The notes: generated from the letters alone by a model not told the origin. Numbered from the stretch's first letter, positions 14,201 to 22,518 are shown. The stretch: 64,000 nt of DNA from Littorina saxatilis (GCF_037325665.1 NC_090251.1:32733591-32797590), one strand, 5' to 3'. Numbers and translations: made by a program.

Positions 14201-14360
14201 TGTGCAGGAGTTACTGCGGGTGGTGATACAGAACAAGGCTCAGCTGATCCGCAAGGACCAGTACATCAAGGACCTAGAGTGCTACATCGACAACCTCCTG
14301 GTGCGCGTCATGGAGATGCAGCCACGCATCCTGCACAGGCCCCCCCTACACCACCGCTAG
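2120..14360 (+). CDS. Rab11 family-interacting protein, class I (Rip11/FIP1/FIP2/FIP5 type), 5'-partial, nine visible exons
   Basis: Class I Rab11-FIPs are effectors that bring Rab11-positive recycling endosomes to membranes through an N-terminal C2 domain and bind Rab11 through a C-terminal amphipathic coiled coil. The visible coding sequence is about 551 codons in nine exons: 2120-2222, 3879-4007, 4536-4693, 5169-5287, 7625-7744, 9811-9913, 11760-12395, 12957-13093 and 14208-14360. All junction phases agree. Exons 1-3 encode the second half of a C2 domain (LGKEKYQTSTIKNARNPEWF, then FHRGVLSDDFLGYAAIPLW, then WVPLKNKP and RGEIEVKVTF). The middle is serine-, proline- and arginine-rich and looks disordered. 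The last exon contains YIDNLLVRVME, the signature of the FIP Rab11-binding domain. Orthology to one vertebrate FIP is not decidable, because invertebrates usually have a single class I gene. The first C2 strands and the start codon are outside the window. Confidence 0.9.
2281..2340. repeat. Perfect 20-bp palindrome with a second half-copy
   Basis: GGTACGGATATATCCGTACC at 2281-2300 is a perfect palindrome. The sequence ACCAGGTACGGATATATC recurs about 35 bases later (2321-2338). The pair may mark a relic of a DNA transposon terminus; I see no partner end. Confidence 0.5.
2864..3219. mobile_element. hAT-like MITE with CAGGGCCGGA termini
   Basis: It starts CAGGGCCGGACC and ends GGTCCGGCCCTG, inverted copies of each other. 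Inside are poly-G tracts, a duplicated GAAGTGGCGAAGCC motif and a GGGGGCATGC segment shared with the element at 24.4 kb. CAGGG termini are typical of hAT elements; the superfamily is inferred from that alone. It lies in a Rab11-FIP intron. Confidence 0.65.
3879..4007 (+). CDS. Rab11-FIP exon: C2 domain, C-terminal half
   Basis: The acceptor is GTGATTGCAG. The donor is GTTAGT, chosen because it makes the next junction a glutamine codon and gives KTQ-WVPL as in family members (KTQW). The product is PIPHLHSEIEVSVFHRG and on to GYAAIPLWEQKIQDKPKT. Confidence 0.88.
4085..4264. mobile_element. Small TA-flanked MITE (ACAGTGGAACCCCC family)
   Basis: The ends ACAGTGGAACCCCCCTTTTA and its complement (AAAAGGGGGGTTCCACTGT) are inverted, with TA at the outer edges. 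It is about 180 bp long with no coding capacity. A second, more diverged copy is at 23.48 kb. A Tc1/mariner origin is inferred from the TA target site. Confidence 0.75.
4536..4693 (+). CDS. Rab11-FIP exon: end of C2 domain and linker
   Basis: The acceptor is CCCTTACAG and the donor GTGAGT. It encodes WVPLKNKPSKGVDNK, then RGEIEVKVTFHC, equivalent to the RGEIEV strand that closes the class I FIP C2 domain, then a basic linker (GLKKRSSSIRN). Confidence 0.9.
5169..5287 (+). CDS. Rab11-FIP exon: basic serine-rich linker
   Basis: The acceptor follows a pyrimidine tract ending TTTTCAG and the donor is GAG/GTGAGT. It reads DKLKFNRSKSFRENRKDPEG and onward, a basic stretch comparable in position to the KLKDKMKGK linker after the vertebrate C2 domain. 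It ends in phase 0. Confidence 0.8.
5288..7624 (+). other. Rab11-FIP intron with MITE, poly-T/G and diverged 135-bp repeats
   Basis: Besides the MITE at 5638-5826, the intron holds a T-rich run passing into poly-G near 6272-6311. Three diverged copies of a segment containing GAGATCAGATATTTTTGCAG and AATTGGATGTTG lie at about 6900-7260, then a (CA)n microsatellite at about 7437-7527. I see no further exon with confidence. Confidence 0.5.
5638..5826. mobile_element. Small TA-flanked MITE (TACAGGGGACTTCCAC family)
   Basis: The left end TACAGGGGACTTCCACTAAA and the right end, whose complement is TACAGTAGACTTCCACTATA, form imperfect inverted repeats with TA edges. Internal CTAAATCGCG and TATATCGC motifs repeat. 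No open frame is meaningful. Confidence 0.65.
7625..7744 (+). CDS. Rab11-FIP candidate exon in the linker
   Basis: This is a 40-codon open stretch (PRVYSKPSTNTKHTAGTPSM and onward to WTGESTE) between AAATGCAG and GAG/GTACTT. It enters and leaves in phase 0, which fits both neighbours. The sequence is low-complexity linker type, so homology cannot confirm it, and the donor is weak. It may be alternatively spliced or absent. Confidence 0.5.
8881..8972 (+). repeat. Short hairpin repeat with GAAGAA tail (copy 1 of 3)
   Basis: The conserved core is GTAAAATTCCACTCGTGC, a hairpin made of CACTCGTG and CACGAGTG, then GTACGTGGGAGTTTCAGCCC and a GAAGAAG tail. The same unit occurs at 24.9 kb and 29.8 kb. 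The constant end and simple tail suggest a SINE-like retroposon; no pol III box was identified. Confidence 0.7.
9811..9913 (+). CDS. Rab11-FIP exon: linker
   Basis: It has a good acceptor (TTTACCTGTACAG) and a consensus donor GTAAGT. It encodes EGLTRSYSMSAAYVKTMSLD and onward, ends in phase 1 and joins the long next exon through a glutamate codon. The serine motifs resemble regulatory linker sequence; no domain was recognised. Confidence 0.75.
10605..10840. repeat. Fold-back repeat related to the hairpin at 45.6 kb
   Basis: An inverted repeat with arms around AACAAAACGTTACGTT and AACGTACGTT-like sequence folds at about 10753-10823. The preceding AGTGCCAACATTCCAAAATT matches, in reverse, sequence beside the hairpin at 45.58 kb, so the two are one family. 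It is probably a non-autonomous fold-back element. Confidence 0.55.
10848..11720 (+). mobile_element. Abundant ~870-bp repeat, copy 1 (TTTAGTCAAGTTTTGACTAA ... CGCGACTTGT)
   Basis: It begins ACATTTAGTCAAGTTTTGAC (itself palindromic) and ends TTTTCGCCTTACGCGACTTG. Internal landmarks are a (GT)n run, AGAGCGATTCAGACTAAACT, GACGTCATATCCGGCTTTTC and GCCCGGACTTCGG. Full-length relatives lie at 17.4 kb (+) and 58.5 kb (-). It has no coding capacity. The class is uncertain: the TTGACTAAATG motif occurs at both ends, but there is no conventional terminal inverted repeat. It ends 40 bp before a Rab11-FIP exon. Confidence 0.8.
11760..12395 (+). CDS. Rab11-FIP large exon: disordered Pro/Ser/Arg-rich region
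   Basis: It begins after CCCTTTGACAG and ends at CAAG/GTGAGT, about 212 codons, phase 1 out. The product is rich in proline, serine and arginine (for example RRPRPPPRGIRTRPRPFSEE) with acidic and phosphorylatable patches (PESSSSDNE), and ends KLRKRAKRERLKMYRQ. No folded domain is evident. Only about 40 bases of non-repeat DNA separate the acceptor from the end of an 870-bp mobile repeat. The opposite strand is also open for 224 codons; I take that as a shadow of GC-rich codon use. Confidence 0.85.
12957..13093 (+). CDS. Rab11-FIP exon: acidic linker before the Rab11-binding domain
   Basis: The acceptor is a NAGNAG pair (CAGCAG), so the exon starts at 12954 or 12957 and the two choices differ by one alanine. 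It encodes GRRFTVQGLESRLSGLYDDS and onward to DDLFGVYKNMSKE and ends GAG/GTATGA in phase 0. Confidence 0.8.
13404..13592 (-). mobile_element. tRNA-derived SINE, minus orientation
   Basis: On the minus strand a tRNA-like head (AATGGCCCAGTGGTTAAGGC as A box, GGGTTCAAATCCC as B box) is followed by GGTGGAGATTTTTCTGATC and CAACCTGTGCAGACCTG. The body resembles the second SINE at 13.84 kb after its head. It is in a Rab11-FIP intron. Confidence 0.7.
13842..14150 (+). mobile_element. tRNA-derived SINE, plus orientation
   Basis: The head GGCCCCGTAGCTCAACTGGT and GGTTCGAATCC folds as a tRNA, with an anticodon loop CUUGUGA that would give UGU (threonine-like). It continues into CAACGTTATGTGCAGACTC, GTGGCACGTAAAAGACC and a GGAAGCGACCCCAACTT segment, then an AAAAT-rich tail. 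The long non-tRNA body shows it is a SINE, not a working tRNA gene. It ends about 60 bp before the last Rab11-FIP exon. Confidence 0.78.
14208..14360 (+). CDS. Rab11-FIP terminal exon: Rab11-binding domain (FIP-RBD)
   Basis: The acceptor is TGTGTGCAG; 50 codons follow, then a TAG stop at 14358-14360. It encodes ELLRVVIQNKAQLIRKDQYI, KDLECYIDNLLVRVMEMQ, then PRILHRPPLHHR. The YIDNLLVRVME core that grips Rab11 is intact. Vertebrate FIPs continue EETPSILRVPYEP; here a short basic tail ends the protein. From codon MQPRIL to past the stop the DNA is unit 1 of the downstream minisatellite. Confidence 0.92.
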   Translation, partial: ELLRVVIQNKAQLIRKDQYIKDLECYIDNLLVRVMEMQPRILHRPPLHHR

Positions 14361-15005
14361 AACTTCTCATGCAGCCACGCATCCTGCACAGGTCCCCTCT
14401 ATACCACTGCTAGAACTTCTCATGCAGCCACGCATCCTGCACAGGCCCCCCCTACACCACCGCTAGAACTTATCATGCAGCCACGCATCCTGCACAGGTC
14501 CCCTCTATACCTCTGCTAGAACTTCTCATGCAGCCACGCATCCTGCACAGGCCCCCCCCCTACACCACCGCTAGAACTTCTCATGCAGCCACGCATCCTG
14601 CACAGGCCCCCTCTACACCACCGCTAGAACTTCTCATGCAGCCACGCATCCTGCACAGCCCCCCCCCCCCCCCTCCACCACCGCTAGAGCTTCTCATGCA
14701 GCCATTCATCCTGCACAGGCCCCCTCTACACCACCGCTAGAACTTCTCATGCAGCCACGCATCCTGCACAGGCCCCCCCCTCCACCACCGCTAGAACTTC
14801 TCATGCAGCCACGCATCCTGCACAGGCCCCCCCTACACCACCGCTAGAACTTCTCATGCAGCCACGCATCCTGCACAGGCCCCCTCTACACCATCGCTAG
14901 AACTTCTCATGCAGCCACGCATCCTGCACAGGCCCCCCCTACACCACCGCTAGAACTTCTCATGCAGCCACGCATCCTGCACAGGCCCCCCCCCCCCCCC
15001 CCCCC
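14314..15005 (+). repeat. 53-bp minisatellite built from the Rab11-FIP C-terminal codons and stop
   Basis: About 13 units of roughly 53 bp, each starting ATGCAGCCACGCATCCTGCA, running through a C-rich tract and ACCACCGCTAGAACTTCTC. Unit 1 is the true end of the Rab11-FIP frame (MQPRILHRPPLHHR and TAG); every later unit repeats those codons and the stop. Units differ mainly in C-tract length and a few substitutions (TCCCCTCTATAC variants in units 2 and 4). The last unit runs from a long C tract into a SINE tail. The array would be in the 3' UTR. Confidence 0.9.
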
Positions 15006-15067
15006 CCTCCACCGCGATATAACCTTCGTGGTTGAAAACGACGTTAAACACCAAATAAAGAAAGAAC
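15006..15067 (+). mobile_element. 3' tail of SINE family B with AATAAA
   Basis: GCGATATAACCTTCGTGGTT, then GAAAACGACGTTAAACACC and AAATAAAGAAAG match the 3' end of the SINE at 20.2-20.55 kb. It contains AATAAA at 15054-15059, the first canonical poly(A) signal after the Rab11-FIP stop codon that I see. Confidence 0.75.
15054..15059 (+). promoter_or_regulatory. Candidate poly(A) signal for Rab11-FIP
   Basis: AATAAA about 695 bases after the stop, inside the SINE tail and just after the minisatellite. Use by the gene is inferred from position only; other AATAAA sites follow near 15.6-15.9 kb inside a tandem repeat. Confidence 0.4.
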
Positions 15068-16461
15068 CCCCTGTCTAGTATGACTGATAAATGAAAACAG
15101 TGAAGAATTTCATTTGTGAATTCTTTAGCTTTCATTCAAAAATGGTGCTGGTACAATGTAGTCATTATCTAATGAATGGATATTCAGGAAAACCATTCAT
15201 GATTTGCAAAGAATCCAGTGATAGGCGTATATGTTGATCGTTTAGAATACGTTATAGTAAATAACTGAGAGGAAAAAAATTGACGCATTGAAACTTAATT
15301 TTTGAAATGAAAATTGTATAAGTTGTGGCAATAGCTGAAGTTTTTTTTAGTAGATTTATGATTGTGTTGTGATTGTTTTTTTTCTATATGTTTGCTTTTA
15401 TTTGACTTGTGACATAAAGACACACAAAGAAAAGGGTGTGGGACACTCAGAAGATGGTGCTAAAGAAATAAGTGTAATGACATCAGTGAGCTTCAAAAAT
15501 ATGAAGCTGATGTCACGTACAAATCATGTTCTGCAGTTTCATTTGGTCCGTTTTCTTTGTTTTTTCTCATCTTCTCTTGTTTTATTTAGATTTATGGATT
15601 TCTTAGTAGAAATAAAGGTGCTGGTGGGGTGAGGTGAGGCTGTAGGCTTTTCAAAATATTTGCTGTAAGATTTATGAATTTCTTAGTAGAAATAAAGGTG
15701 CTGATGGGATTGAGTAGGATGGGGCGAGGCTGTAGGCTTTTCAAAATATTTTCTGTAAGATTTATGAATTTCTTAGTAGAAATAAAGGTGCTGATGGGAT
15801 TGAGTAGGATGGGGCGAGGCTGTAGGCTTTTCAAAATATTTGCTGTAAGATTTATGGATTTCTTAGTAGAAATAAAGGTGCTGATGGGATTGAGTAGGGT
15901 GGGGCGAGGCTGTAGGCTTTTCAAAATATTTGCTGTACGTTGATGTACTGAGTTCATTTGCATCCAGACTTTGCTAAGATAAAGAAGGAAAAATTTTTGC
16001 CATCTGTCTTTGTTTTGTTTTTTAGAAAACACAAAACTGCAGTGCGGTCAGGTTCTGTACGTTTGGAATGGAGATACGGTAAACTGTGAAGAAAGAAAAA
16101 AAAGCAAGTAAAAATGAGCTGACAAGCAAGAATTCAGAGACATTTAAAGAGGCGTAACTGTGCTGTGCACAACATTACCATTCATTCGTGGCTTGTTTCC
16201 CTTGCTCCCAGTCTGGCTACTGTTCTTTAATGCATAATAATTCATATATTCTTCAACATGGAAGTTGTTAAATAATTGTTTTGAAATTAACAATCCATTT
16301 GTTCATGTTCTGCTTTTACAATGAGCAGTAATTTGATACTTACAAACTATGAGTTCATGAATGTAGATTTAAAAACGTCTACATGTTTATTTTGTGTACA
16401 CCCGTTTAGCATTTTTATTGTGGATGATACGCATGTCAGCTGTTTTCTATTTCTCATTTTT
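15068..16461. other. Intergenic stretch after Rab11-FIP
   Basis: Apart from the 90-bp array it is AT-rich sequence with no recognisable gene, repeat boundary or conserved motif. Confidence 0.5.
15590..15940. repeat. 90-bp tandem repeat, four units
   Basis: Units start TTTATGAATTTCTTAGTAGA and contain GGGGCGAGGCTGTAGGCTTT, with a 90-base period over the last three units and a shorter first unit. Because 90 is divisible by three, both strands stay open and give repetitive translations. I do not call these genes. Confidence 0.9.
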
Positions 16462-17135
16462 GGCTCACGTAAGTGTAGCCTATGCGATACTAACTTTTGT
16501 CTGTCTGTGCGTGCGTATGTATGTATGTATGTCTGTGGTAGAAACTTTAACATTTGACTGAACACCGAAATACTAATTTTACCTGGTTATTATTCAAGCA
16601 ACAGCTTCAAAGCATAAAAGCAATGATCAACATTTCGTCGGCACGTATGTAGTTAAAGTGTGTATCCAAAGAAAACGGGTGGTGGGGGGTTTTGGGGGGG
16701 GTAAAAACAGGTGACTGGTTTGTGTCGTGTGTGGTATGTAGACCAGGTCAGGGGTCAAGGTTAGGTCAGATCGCGTGAAGGATTGTGGTATAGATACAGT
16801 TATCACCGAGCTGCAGTTCGCCGATTCGGAGAAGACGATTTCACATTGTTCGGTTTCGTAGCTCCAGAAAAATAGATAAAGAAGATACCAAAGGAGATTT
16901 CCTACAGGTTAATCTGCACAGCGTGTTTCCAGTGTCTGCGCGAGGAAGCGCTGTCAAAAGCGCAGTGTCGATCTGGCCATCTGGCAGTCGTGTCCCCGTA
17001 AGTAGGCTACAGACAGACAGATCTAGATCTAGTGTCTCGCACTCTTGCACCGTGTCACCTATGCTTACTGTGTGTGTGTATGTGTGACGGAGTGATTGAG
17101 TTTGTGTTACTGTTTGTTGATTTCTTACGTGAGCC
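16462..17135. mobile_element. Repeat with GGCTCACGTAAG inverted ends
   Basis: GGCTCACGTAAG at 16462 and CTTACGTGAGCC at 17124-17135 are exact inverted 12-mers enclosing about 670 bp without a coding frame. The family is unknown; the structure suggests a non-autonomous DNA transposon. Confidence 0.5.
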
Positions 17136-17422
17136 TTGAAGGCTTCGCCACTTGTTAATTTTGTTATCTATATTCTTGTCTGTGTGTGTGTGTGTGTTGT
17201 GTTGTTACCGTTGCTTGTCTTTTTATAATTTTTGCCCTGCCGGTTTTACTACATTTAGTTTTACTGGTCCACTAGCAACCCTTATCTGCATTTATTTTCG
17301 GTTTGAATTGTGTCACATCCTGAGGATGATTCTTGTTCACTTTTTGTTCTCTCGTTTGCAACATTGTAAGACAACTTTAATGATACATGTTTTTTGCAAA
17401 AGTAACATAAGAATTGATCTTT

Positions 17423-17492
17423 TTACATTTAGTCAAGTTTTGACTAAATGTTTTAACGTAGAGGGGGGAATCGAGACGAGGGTCGTGGTGTA

Positions 17493-17538
<46 letters not shown>

Positions 17539-18306
17539 TCTGTGTGTGTGTAGAGCGATTCAGACTAAACTACTGGACCGATATATATGAAATTTGACAT
17601 GAGAGTTCCTGGGTATGAAATCCCCGAACGTTTTTTTCACTTTTTTGATAAATGTCTTTGATGACGTCATATCCGGCTTTTCGTGAAAGTTGAGGCGGCA
17701 CTGTCACGCCCTCATTTTTCAACCAAATTGGTTGAAAGTTTGGTCAGGTAATGTTCGACGAAGCCCGGACTTCGGTATTGCATTTCAGCGTGGTGGCTTA
17801 AAAATTAATTAATGACTTTGGTCATTAAAAATCTGAAAATTGTAAAAAAAAATTTTTTATAAAACGATCCAAATTTACGTTTATCTTATTCTCCATCATT
17901 TGCTGATTCTAAAAACATATAAATATGTTATATTCGGATTAAAAACAAGCTCTGAAAATTAAATATATAAAAATTATTATCAAAATTAAATTTTCGAAAT
18001 CAATTTAAAAACACTTTCATCTTATTCCTTGTCGGTTCCTGATTCCAAAAACATATAGATATGATATGTTTGGATTAAAAACACGCTCAGAAAGTTAAAA
18101 CGAAGAGAGGTACAGAAAAGCGTGCTATCCTTCCCAGCGCAACTACTACCCCGCTCTTCTTGTCAATTTCACTGCCTATGCCGTGAGCGGTGGACTGACG
18201 ATGCTACGAGTATACGGTCTTGCTGCGTTGCATTGCGTTCAGTTTCATTCTGTGAGTTCGACAGCTACTTGACTAAATGTTGTATTTTCGCCTTACGCGA
18301 CTTGTT
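17423..18306 (+). mobile_element. Abundant ~870-bp repeat, copy 2
   Basis: It has the same ends and internal landmarks as the copy at 10.85 kb, differing by scattered substitutions and a longer (GT)n run. The flanks are unrelated, which supports insertion of a discrete element. Confidence 0.82.
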
Positions 18307-19085
18307 TTATTTTTTCAAAGCAGTGTAAATGCTAGGTAATGTGTTTATTTCAGTTTAAATGACCAAAGCATCAGTAATGACTTAAAAAGTTTAATGAGGT
18401 TGAGTAAGATATTGTTTCTAAACTTTTTCATTAATTCTTGCTCAAGACATTGCCTGTAATTTATATTTTTACTGTCAAGAGTTTCTGTAATTTGTGAATG
18501 AATTTTTTCATAATTCAATGTGTTAACGATGGTCTGTGTTTGACACTTTGTGTGTCTGTTGATTGCCTTTTAGTGGAATGCATGTTGACAATGTCTTATT
18601 GAACAAAGTCTTTTAGGTTTTAGCAGGTTTTTCTGCCTTATGCTTTTTCTATTTACTCCAAGAAAAACTAAATCTAATTGATACATTTTAATCTCATGCA
18701 CAAGAATTCTTCAGCAAAGTATGATGGAGTGATGGAAATTCTAGATCTGAAAACTGTGAAGAAATTTTGTCTTAAAATTTTGTGTGTACAATTTTTTATA
18801 TTACTTATCAAAACAAAATGTCTTTACTTTTTCAGTAAGTGTTGTGACTTTTTAAAAAAGAAAATATTTCTCAAGGAAAAACAAGATCTGCAGAAAAAAG
18901 TTTGACTGATTATGAGTCATGGGAGTGGAAAAGTTAAGATCTGAAATGGTAGTGTTTTTCTGCAGGGTTTCTGTGTGATTTTATGATATTATGCCGGTAA
19001 TGAGCACAAGTTTAACATATTCTTCTGCATCTGAAACTACATGTACATGTATTTTTGAAATGTTGTATGTGAGCTTTTAATGATC
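18307..19085. other. Intergenic AT-rich stretch
   Basis: I see no gene, long repeat or structured element here. Confidence 0.5.
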
Positions 19086-19288
19086 AAACTGTTTTCAAAA
19101 TCACCTAAAGCATATCAGTTTTTATTGTTTATACTCGTTTTGAAAATGCTTTTGTGCTATATTCACCTCAAACAAATCAGATTTTATTGTTTGAAACTCA
19201 GTTTTGAAAATGCTTTTGTGCTAAAGTCGCCTAAAACATATCAGTTTTTATTGTTTAAACTCAGTTTTGAAAATGCTGTTGTGCTAGC
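19086..19288. repeat. Diverged ~62-bp tandem repeat, three units
   Basis: Three imperfect copies of a unit containing ACATATCAGTTTTTATTGTT and TTTTGAAAATGCTTTTGTGC. Confidence 0.75.
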
Positions 19289-19320
19289 AAACACATATTT
19301 TGTTTTGTACACATTCCATT

Positions 19321-19759
19321 TACTGTACTTTTCGGACTATAAGGCGCTGCCATGTATAGGGCGCACCCCCTACTTTTAAAAATAAAACTGAAAAAATCCT
19401 ACAATAAGATGATGCCATGGATAAGGCGATGGTGTCGTGCATAAGGCGACGGCATGAAATAAAAAATAAAAAATAAAAAATGAGGAAAAACATTGTACGT
19501 AGGGACAAAAAACAAAAAACAACATCAATGATCAAACATGGCGACCGCTCAAAATCGGCACGAAACACTGTTTCAAACAGAAAGTCAGGTGTTCAAACAG
19601 TGTTCACTTAAATGGTTGTTAGTTGCTCATTGATTTCAAGTTCACAGTGCTCGTGAAACCTATTTTATCCGAGAATAAGGCGACGTCGTGTATAAGGCGA
19701 CCCCACGATTTTAAGTGATAAAAATTAAAAAATCGCCTTATAGTCCGAAAAGTACGGTA
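19321..19759. mobile_element. MITE with TACTTTTCGGACTATAAGGCG inverted ends
   Basis: The first 26 bases and the complement of the last 26 differ at one position (TAC[T/C]GTACTTTTCGG followed by ACTATAAGGCG). Seven or so internal ATAAGGCGA-like motifs repeat the subterminal sequence in both orientations. It has no transposase. Elements with this terminus are widespread in animals; I do not assign the superfamily. Confidence 0.8.
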
Positions 19760-19764
19760 CGATA

Positions 19765-20055
19765 AGGCACTACATTGGGGTGTGCACGTTAAAGATCCCA
19801 CAATTGACAAAAGGGTCTTTTCTGGCAAAATTGTATAGGCATAGATAAAAATGTCCACCAAATACCCGTGTGACTTGGAATAAAGGCCGTGAAAGGTGAA
19901 TGCTCGCCCTAATAGGCTTGAGGTTTGCTGGCCGATGTGAATGCATGATATATTGTGTAACAAATTCCATCTCACATGGCAGAAATGAATATATAAAGCG
20001 CTTAGAGAACGTTAAGCGCTATATAAATCTCCCCATACAATACAATACACCAAAA
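19765..20055 (+). mobile_element. 5'-truncated SINE with AAGCGCTATATAAAT tail
   Basis: It contains GTGCACGTTAAAGATCCCAC and ends TATAAAGCGCTTAGAG, AACGTTAAGCGCTATATAAA and a repeated ATACA tail. This GCGCTATATAAAT terminus is shared by many marine-invertebrate SINEs and their partner LINEs. No tRNA head is visible. Confidence 0.7.
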
Positions 20056-20179
20056 GCAATGCCATGCGTCCACATTTTGCTCTCTCAGCATATCGCTGAT
20101 TTGTAAGGCAAATACGAATTTTTTCAGACATATCTTGATTGTACACATAAGTGTGTAATTAAAGTGTTATTTGTAGGAT

Positions 20180-20558
20180 ATGTGCTACCCCCCGCGGGTT
20201 AGGGGGAAGAATTTACCCGATGCTCCCCAGCATGTCGTAAGAGGCGACTAACGGATTCTGTTTCTCCTTTTACCCTTGTTAAGTGTTTCTTGTATAGAAT
20301 ATAGTCAATGTTTGTACAGATTTTAGTCAAGCAGTATGTAAGAAATGTTAAATCCTTTGTACTGGAAACTTGCATTCTCCCAGTAAGGTAATATATTGTA
20401 CTACGTTGCAAGCCCCTGGAGCAATTTTTTGATTAGTGCTTTTGTGAACAAGAAACAATTAACAAGTGGCTCTATCCCATCTCCCCCCCTTTCCCCGTCG
20501 CGATATAACCTTCGTGGTTGAAAACGACGTTAAACACCAAATAAAGAAAGAAAAGAAA
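20180..20558 (+). mobile_element. SINE family B, plus-strand copy
   Basis: It runs from CCGCGGGTTAGGGGGAAGAA through CAGCATGTCGTAAGAGGCGA and CTTGCATTCTCCCAGTAAGG to the tail GCGATATAACCTTCGTGG and AAATAAAGAAAGAAAAG. A full-length reverse copy is at 33.56 kb, and the tail alone at 15.0 kb. It may belong to one of the broad molluscan SINE families; I could not settle which. Confidence 0.75.
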
Positions 20559-20989
20559 GGATATGTGCTGATTGTCTGTTTAAACTACTCTTGTGTTTTA
20601 TTGGGAGCAAATATTACTTGAGGTATCTTCAACACTTTGTTCCCTGCAATTTGTGTGTGTGACTCAAACAATTAGTGTGTTGTGTTTCTCTTTGCATCAT
20701 CCCTTGATGCTAATTTGTAACATTTGCATAATAAAAATGATAATTTATCGTGTTGTGGTTTCATGTGGGGTGGAGTTGGGGATGGGAGGGGAGATGAGTT
20801 AAAAATAAGAATGCCATAAGATTGTGAAAAGGAATGGTTGCCACGAATGCACAAACGTTTGGGACAGAGTGGTAATACTTTTTTTCTTGTTTTCTTTATA
20901 TTAATAATTATGGTTTTATATTTATTTTTTTTAAATTTGTTTTGGTTAAATTATTATTATTTTATTTTTCATTTATTACTTGTTGCTTC

Positions 20990-21018
20990 TTTTTTATATT
21001 TAGTCAAGTTTTGATTCT

Positions 21019-21049
<31 letters not shown>

Positions 21050-21062
21050 GTGTGTTTGATAT
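20990..21062 (+). repeat. Fragment of the 870-bp repeat with (TG)n
   Basis: TATTTAGTCAAGTTTTGA followed directly by a (TG)n run looks like the 5' end of the family seen at 10.85 and 17.42 kb; the rest is missing. Confidence 0.5.
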
Positions 21063-21282
21063 TGATAACAGAAGCCCCTTTCAGTTGTTCTACCAAACCT
21101 TGCTCTCACTAGAAAGAGTAGGTAAGTAAAGGGAAAACTATGCCTGGCTATTTGCACATGCCCCGCTATTTATTTATTTCTTCAGTCGGGATAAAAGAAT
21201 AATTAGGTTGTACCAGAATGTTTGTTTTGTTCATTACCTTTTTACAGTTCTACCTATACAGCTTAAGATGTGAGGTTTTTGA

Positions 21283-21970
21283 GTCACTTGAGAAAAAGTG
21301 ACTCTATGTAATCGGTCAGTGTTAGTCTGTCCGGCCGGCCGGCCGGCCGGCCGTCCGTCCGTAGACACCACCTTAACGTTGGACTTTTCTCGGAAACTAT
21401 CAAAGCGATCGGGCTCATATTTTGTTTAGTCGTGACCTCCAATGACCTCTACACTTTAACGATGGTTTCGTTGACCTTTGACCTTTTTCAAGGTCACAGG
21501 TCAGCGTCAAAGGAAAAATTAGACATTTTATATCTTTTCTCGGAAACTATCAAAGCGATCGGGCTCATATTTTGTTTAGTCGTGACCTCCAATGACCTCT
21601 ACACTTTAACGATGGTTTCGTTGACCTTTGACCTTTTTCAAGGTCACAGGTCAGCGTCAAAGGAAAAATTAGACATTTTATATCTTTGACAAAGTTCATC
21701 GGATGTGATTGAAACTTTGTAGGATTATTCTTTACATCAAAGTATTTACATCTGTAGCCTTTTACGAACGTTATCAGAAAAACAAGGGAGATAACTAGCC
21801 TTTTCTGTTCGGCAACACACAACTTAACGTTGGGCTTTTCTCGGAAACTATAAAAGTGACCGGGCTCAAATTTTATGTGAACGTGACTCATTGTGTTGTG
21901 AATAGCAATTTCTTCCTGTCCATCTGATGCCTCATATAATATTCAGAACTGCGAAAGTGACTCGATCGAG
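21283..21970 (+). repeat. Repeat bounded by GAGTCACTT / GTGACTCGATC with an exact internal duplication
   Basis: The element has GAGTCACTTGAGAAAAAGTG at its start and GAAAGTGACTCGATCGAG at its end. Two head-to-tail units of 150 bases (21383-21532 and 21533-21682), each with GACCTTTTTCAAGGTCACAG, look identical by eye, so that duplication is recent. A CCGG run lies at 21332-21352. Confidence 0.7.
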
Positions 21971-22518
21971 CGTTTGCTCTTCTTGTTATGTTATTGCTTT
22001 CACTGCCTTTTTAGTTTCTTCATCAGTGAGTGTTTGCAATAACCTAAGCAGGTTTTCTTTTTCCATTGATGCTTTGTGCATTGAATCATTTTGTAACTTA
22101 GTTTGCTTTGTTAAGGGACGTAACCTATACCTAACCCAGAACTATTGAGCATTGAGTTGTGTCCTGATTCATGCACACAATTGAAAGCTTTCTGTTGTTG
22201 AGGCAGTGTCAGTGTTGGTGGCGTTTGTTTAGTCAAGACATTCCATTTTACATACATGCTGAGTTGTTTATGTTTCATGTTTTATAATGAGTGTAGAGCT
22301 GTCGAAAATGTTTATCAAAAAGAGAACAAGAGAAAGACGAAAGTAATGCATTTTGCTCTTCTTTTTTGGGCGTTGTTTCTGCATTTTCACACATACATAA
22401 ATGCAGTTACGCACACACACACACACACTTCTCCACTGTATTGCTTTGGGTTGTGTTCTTGTGCTTACACATAAATACTGTGACACTCCAGCATATGCAC
22501 ACACACACACACACATAC

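Noticed and set aside
15592-16032. Repetitive 146-codon minus frame and 89-codon plus frame
   Set aside because: Products of the 90-bp tandem repeat, whose period is divisible by three.
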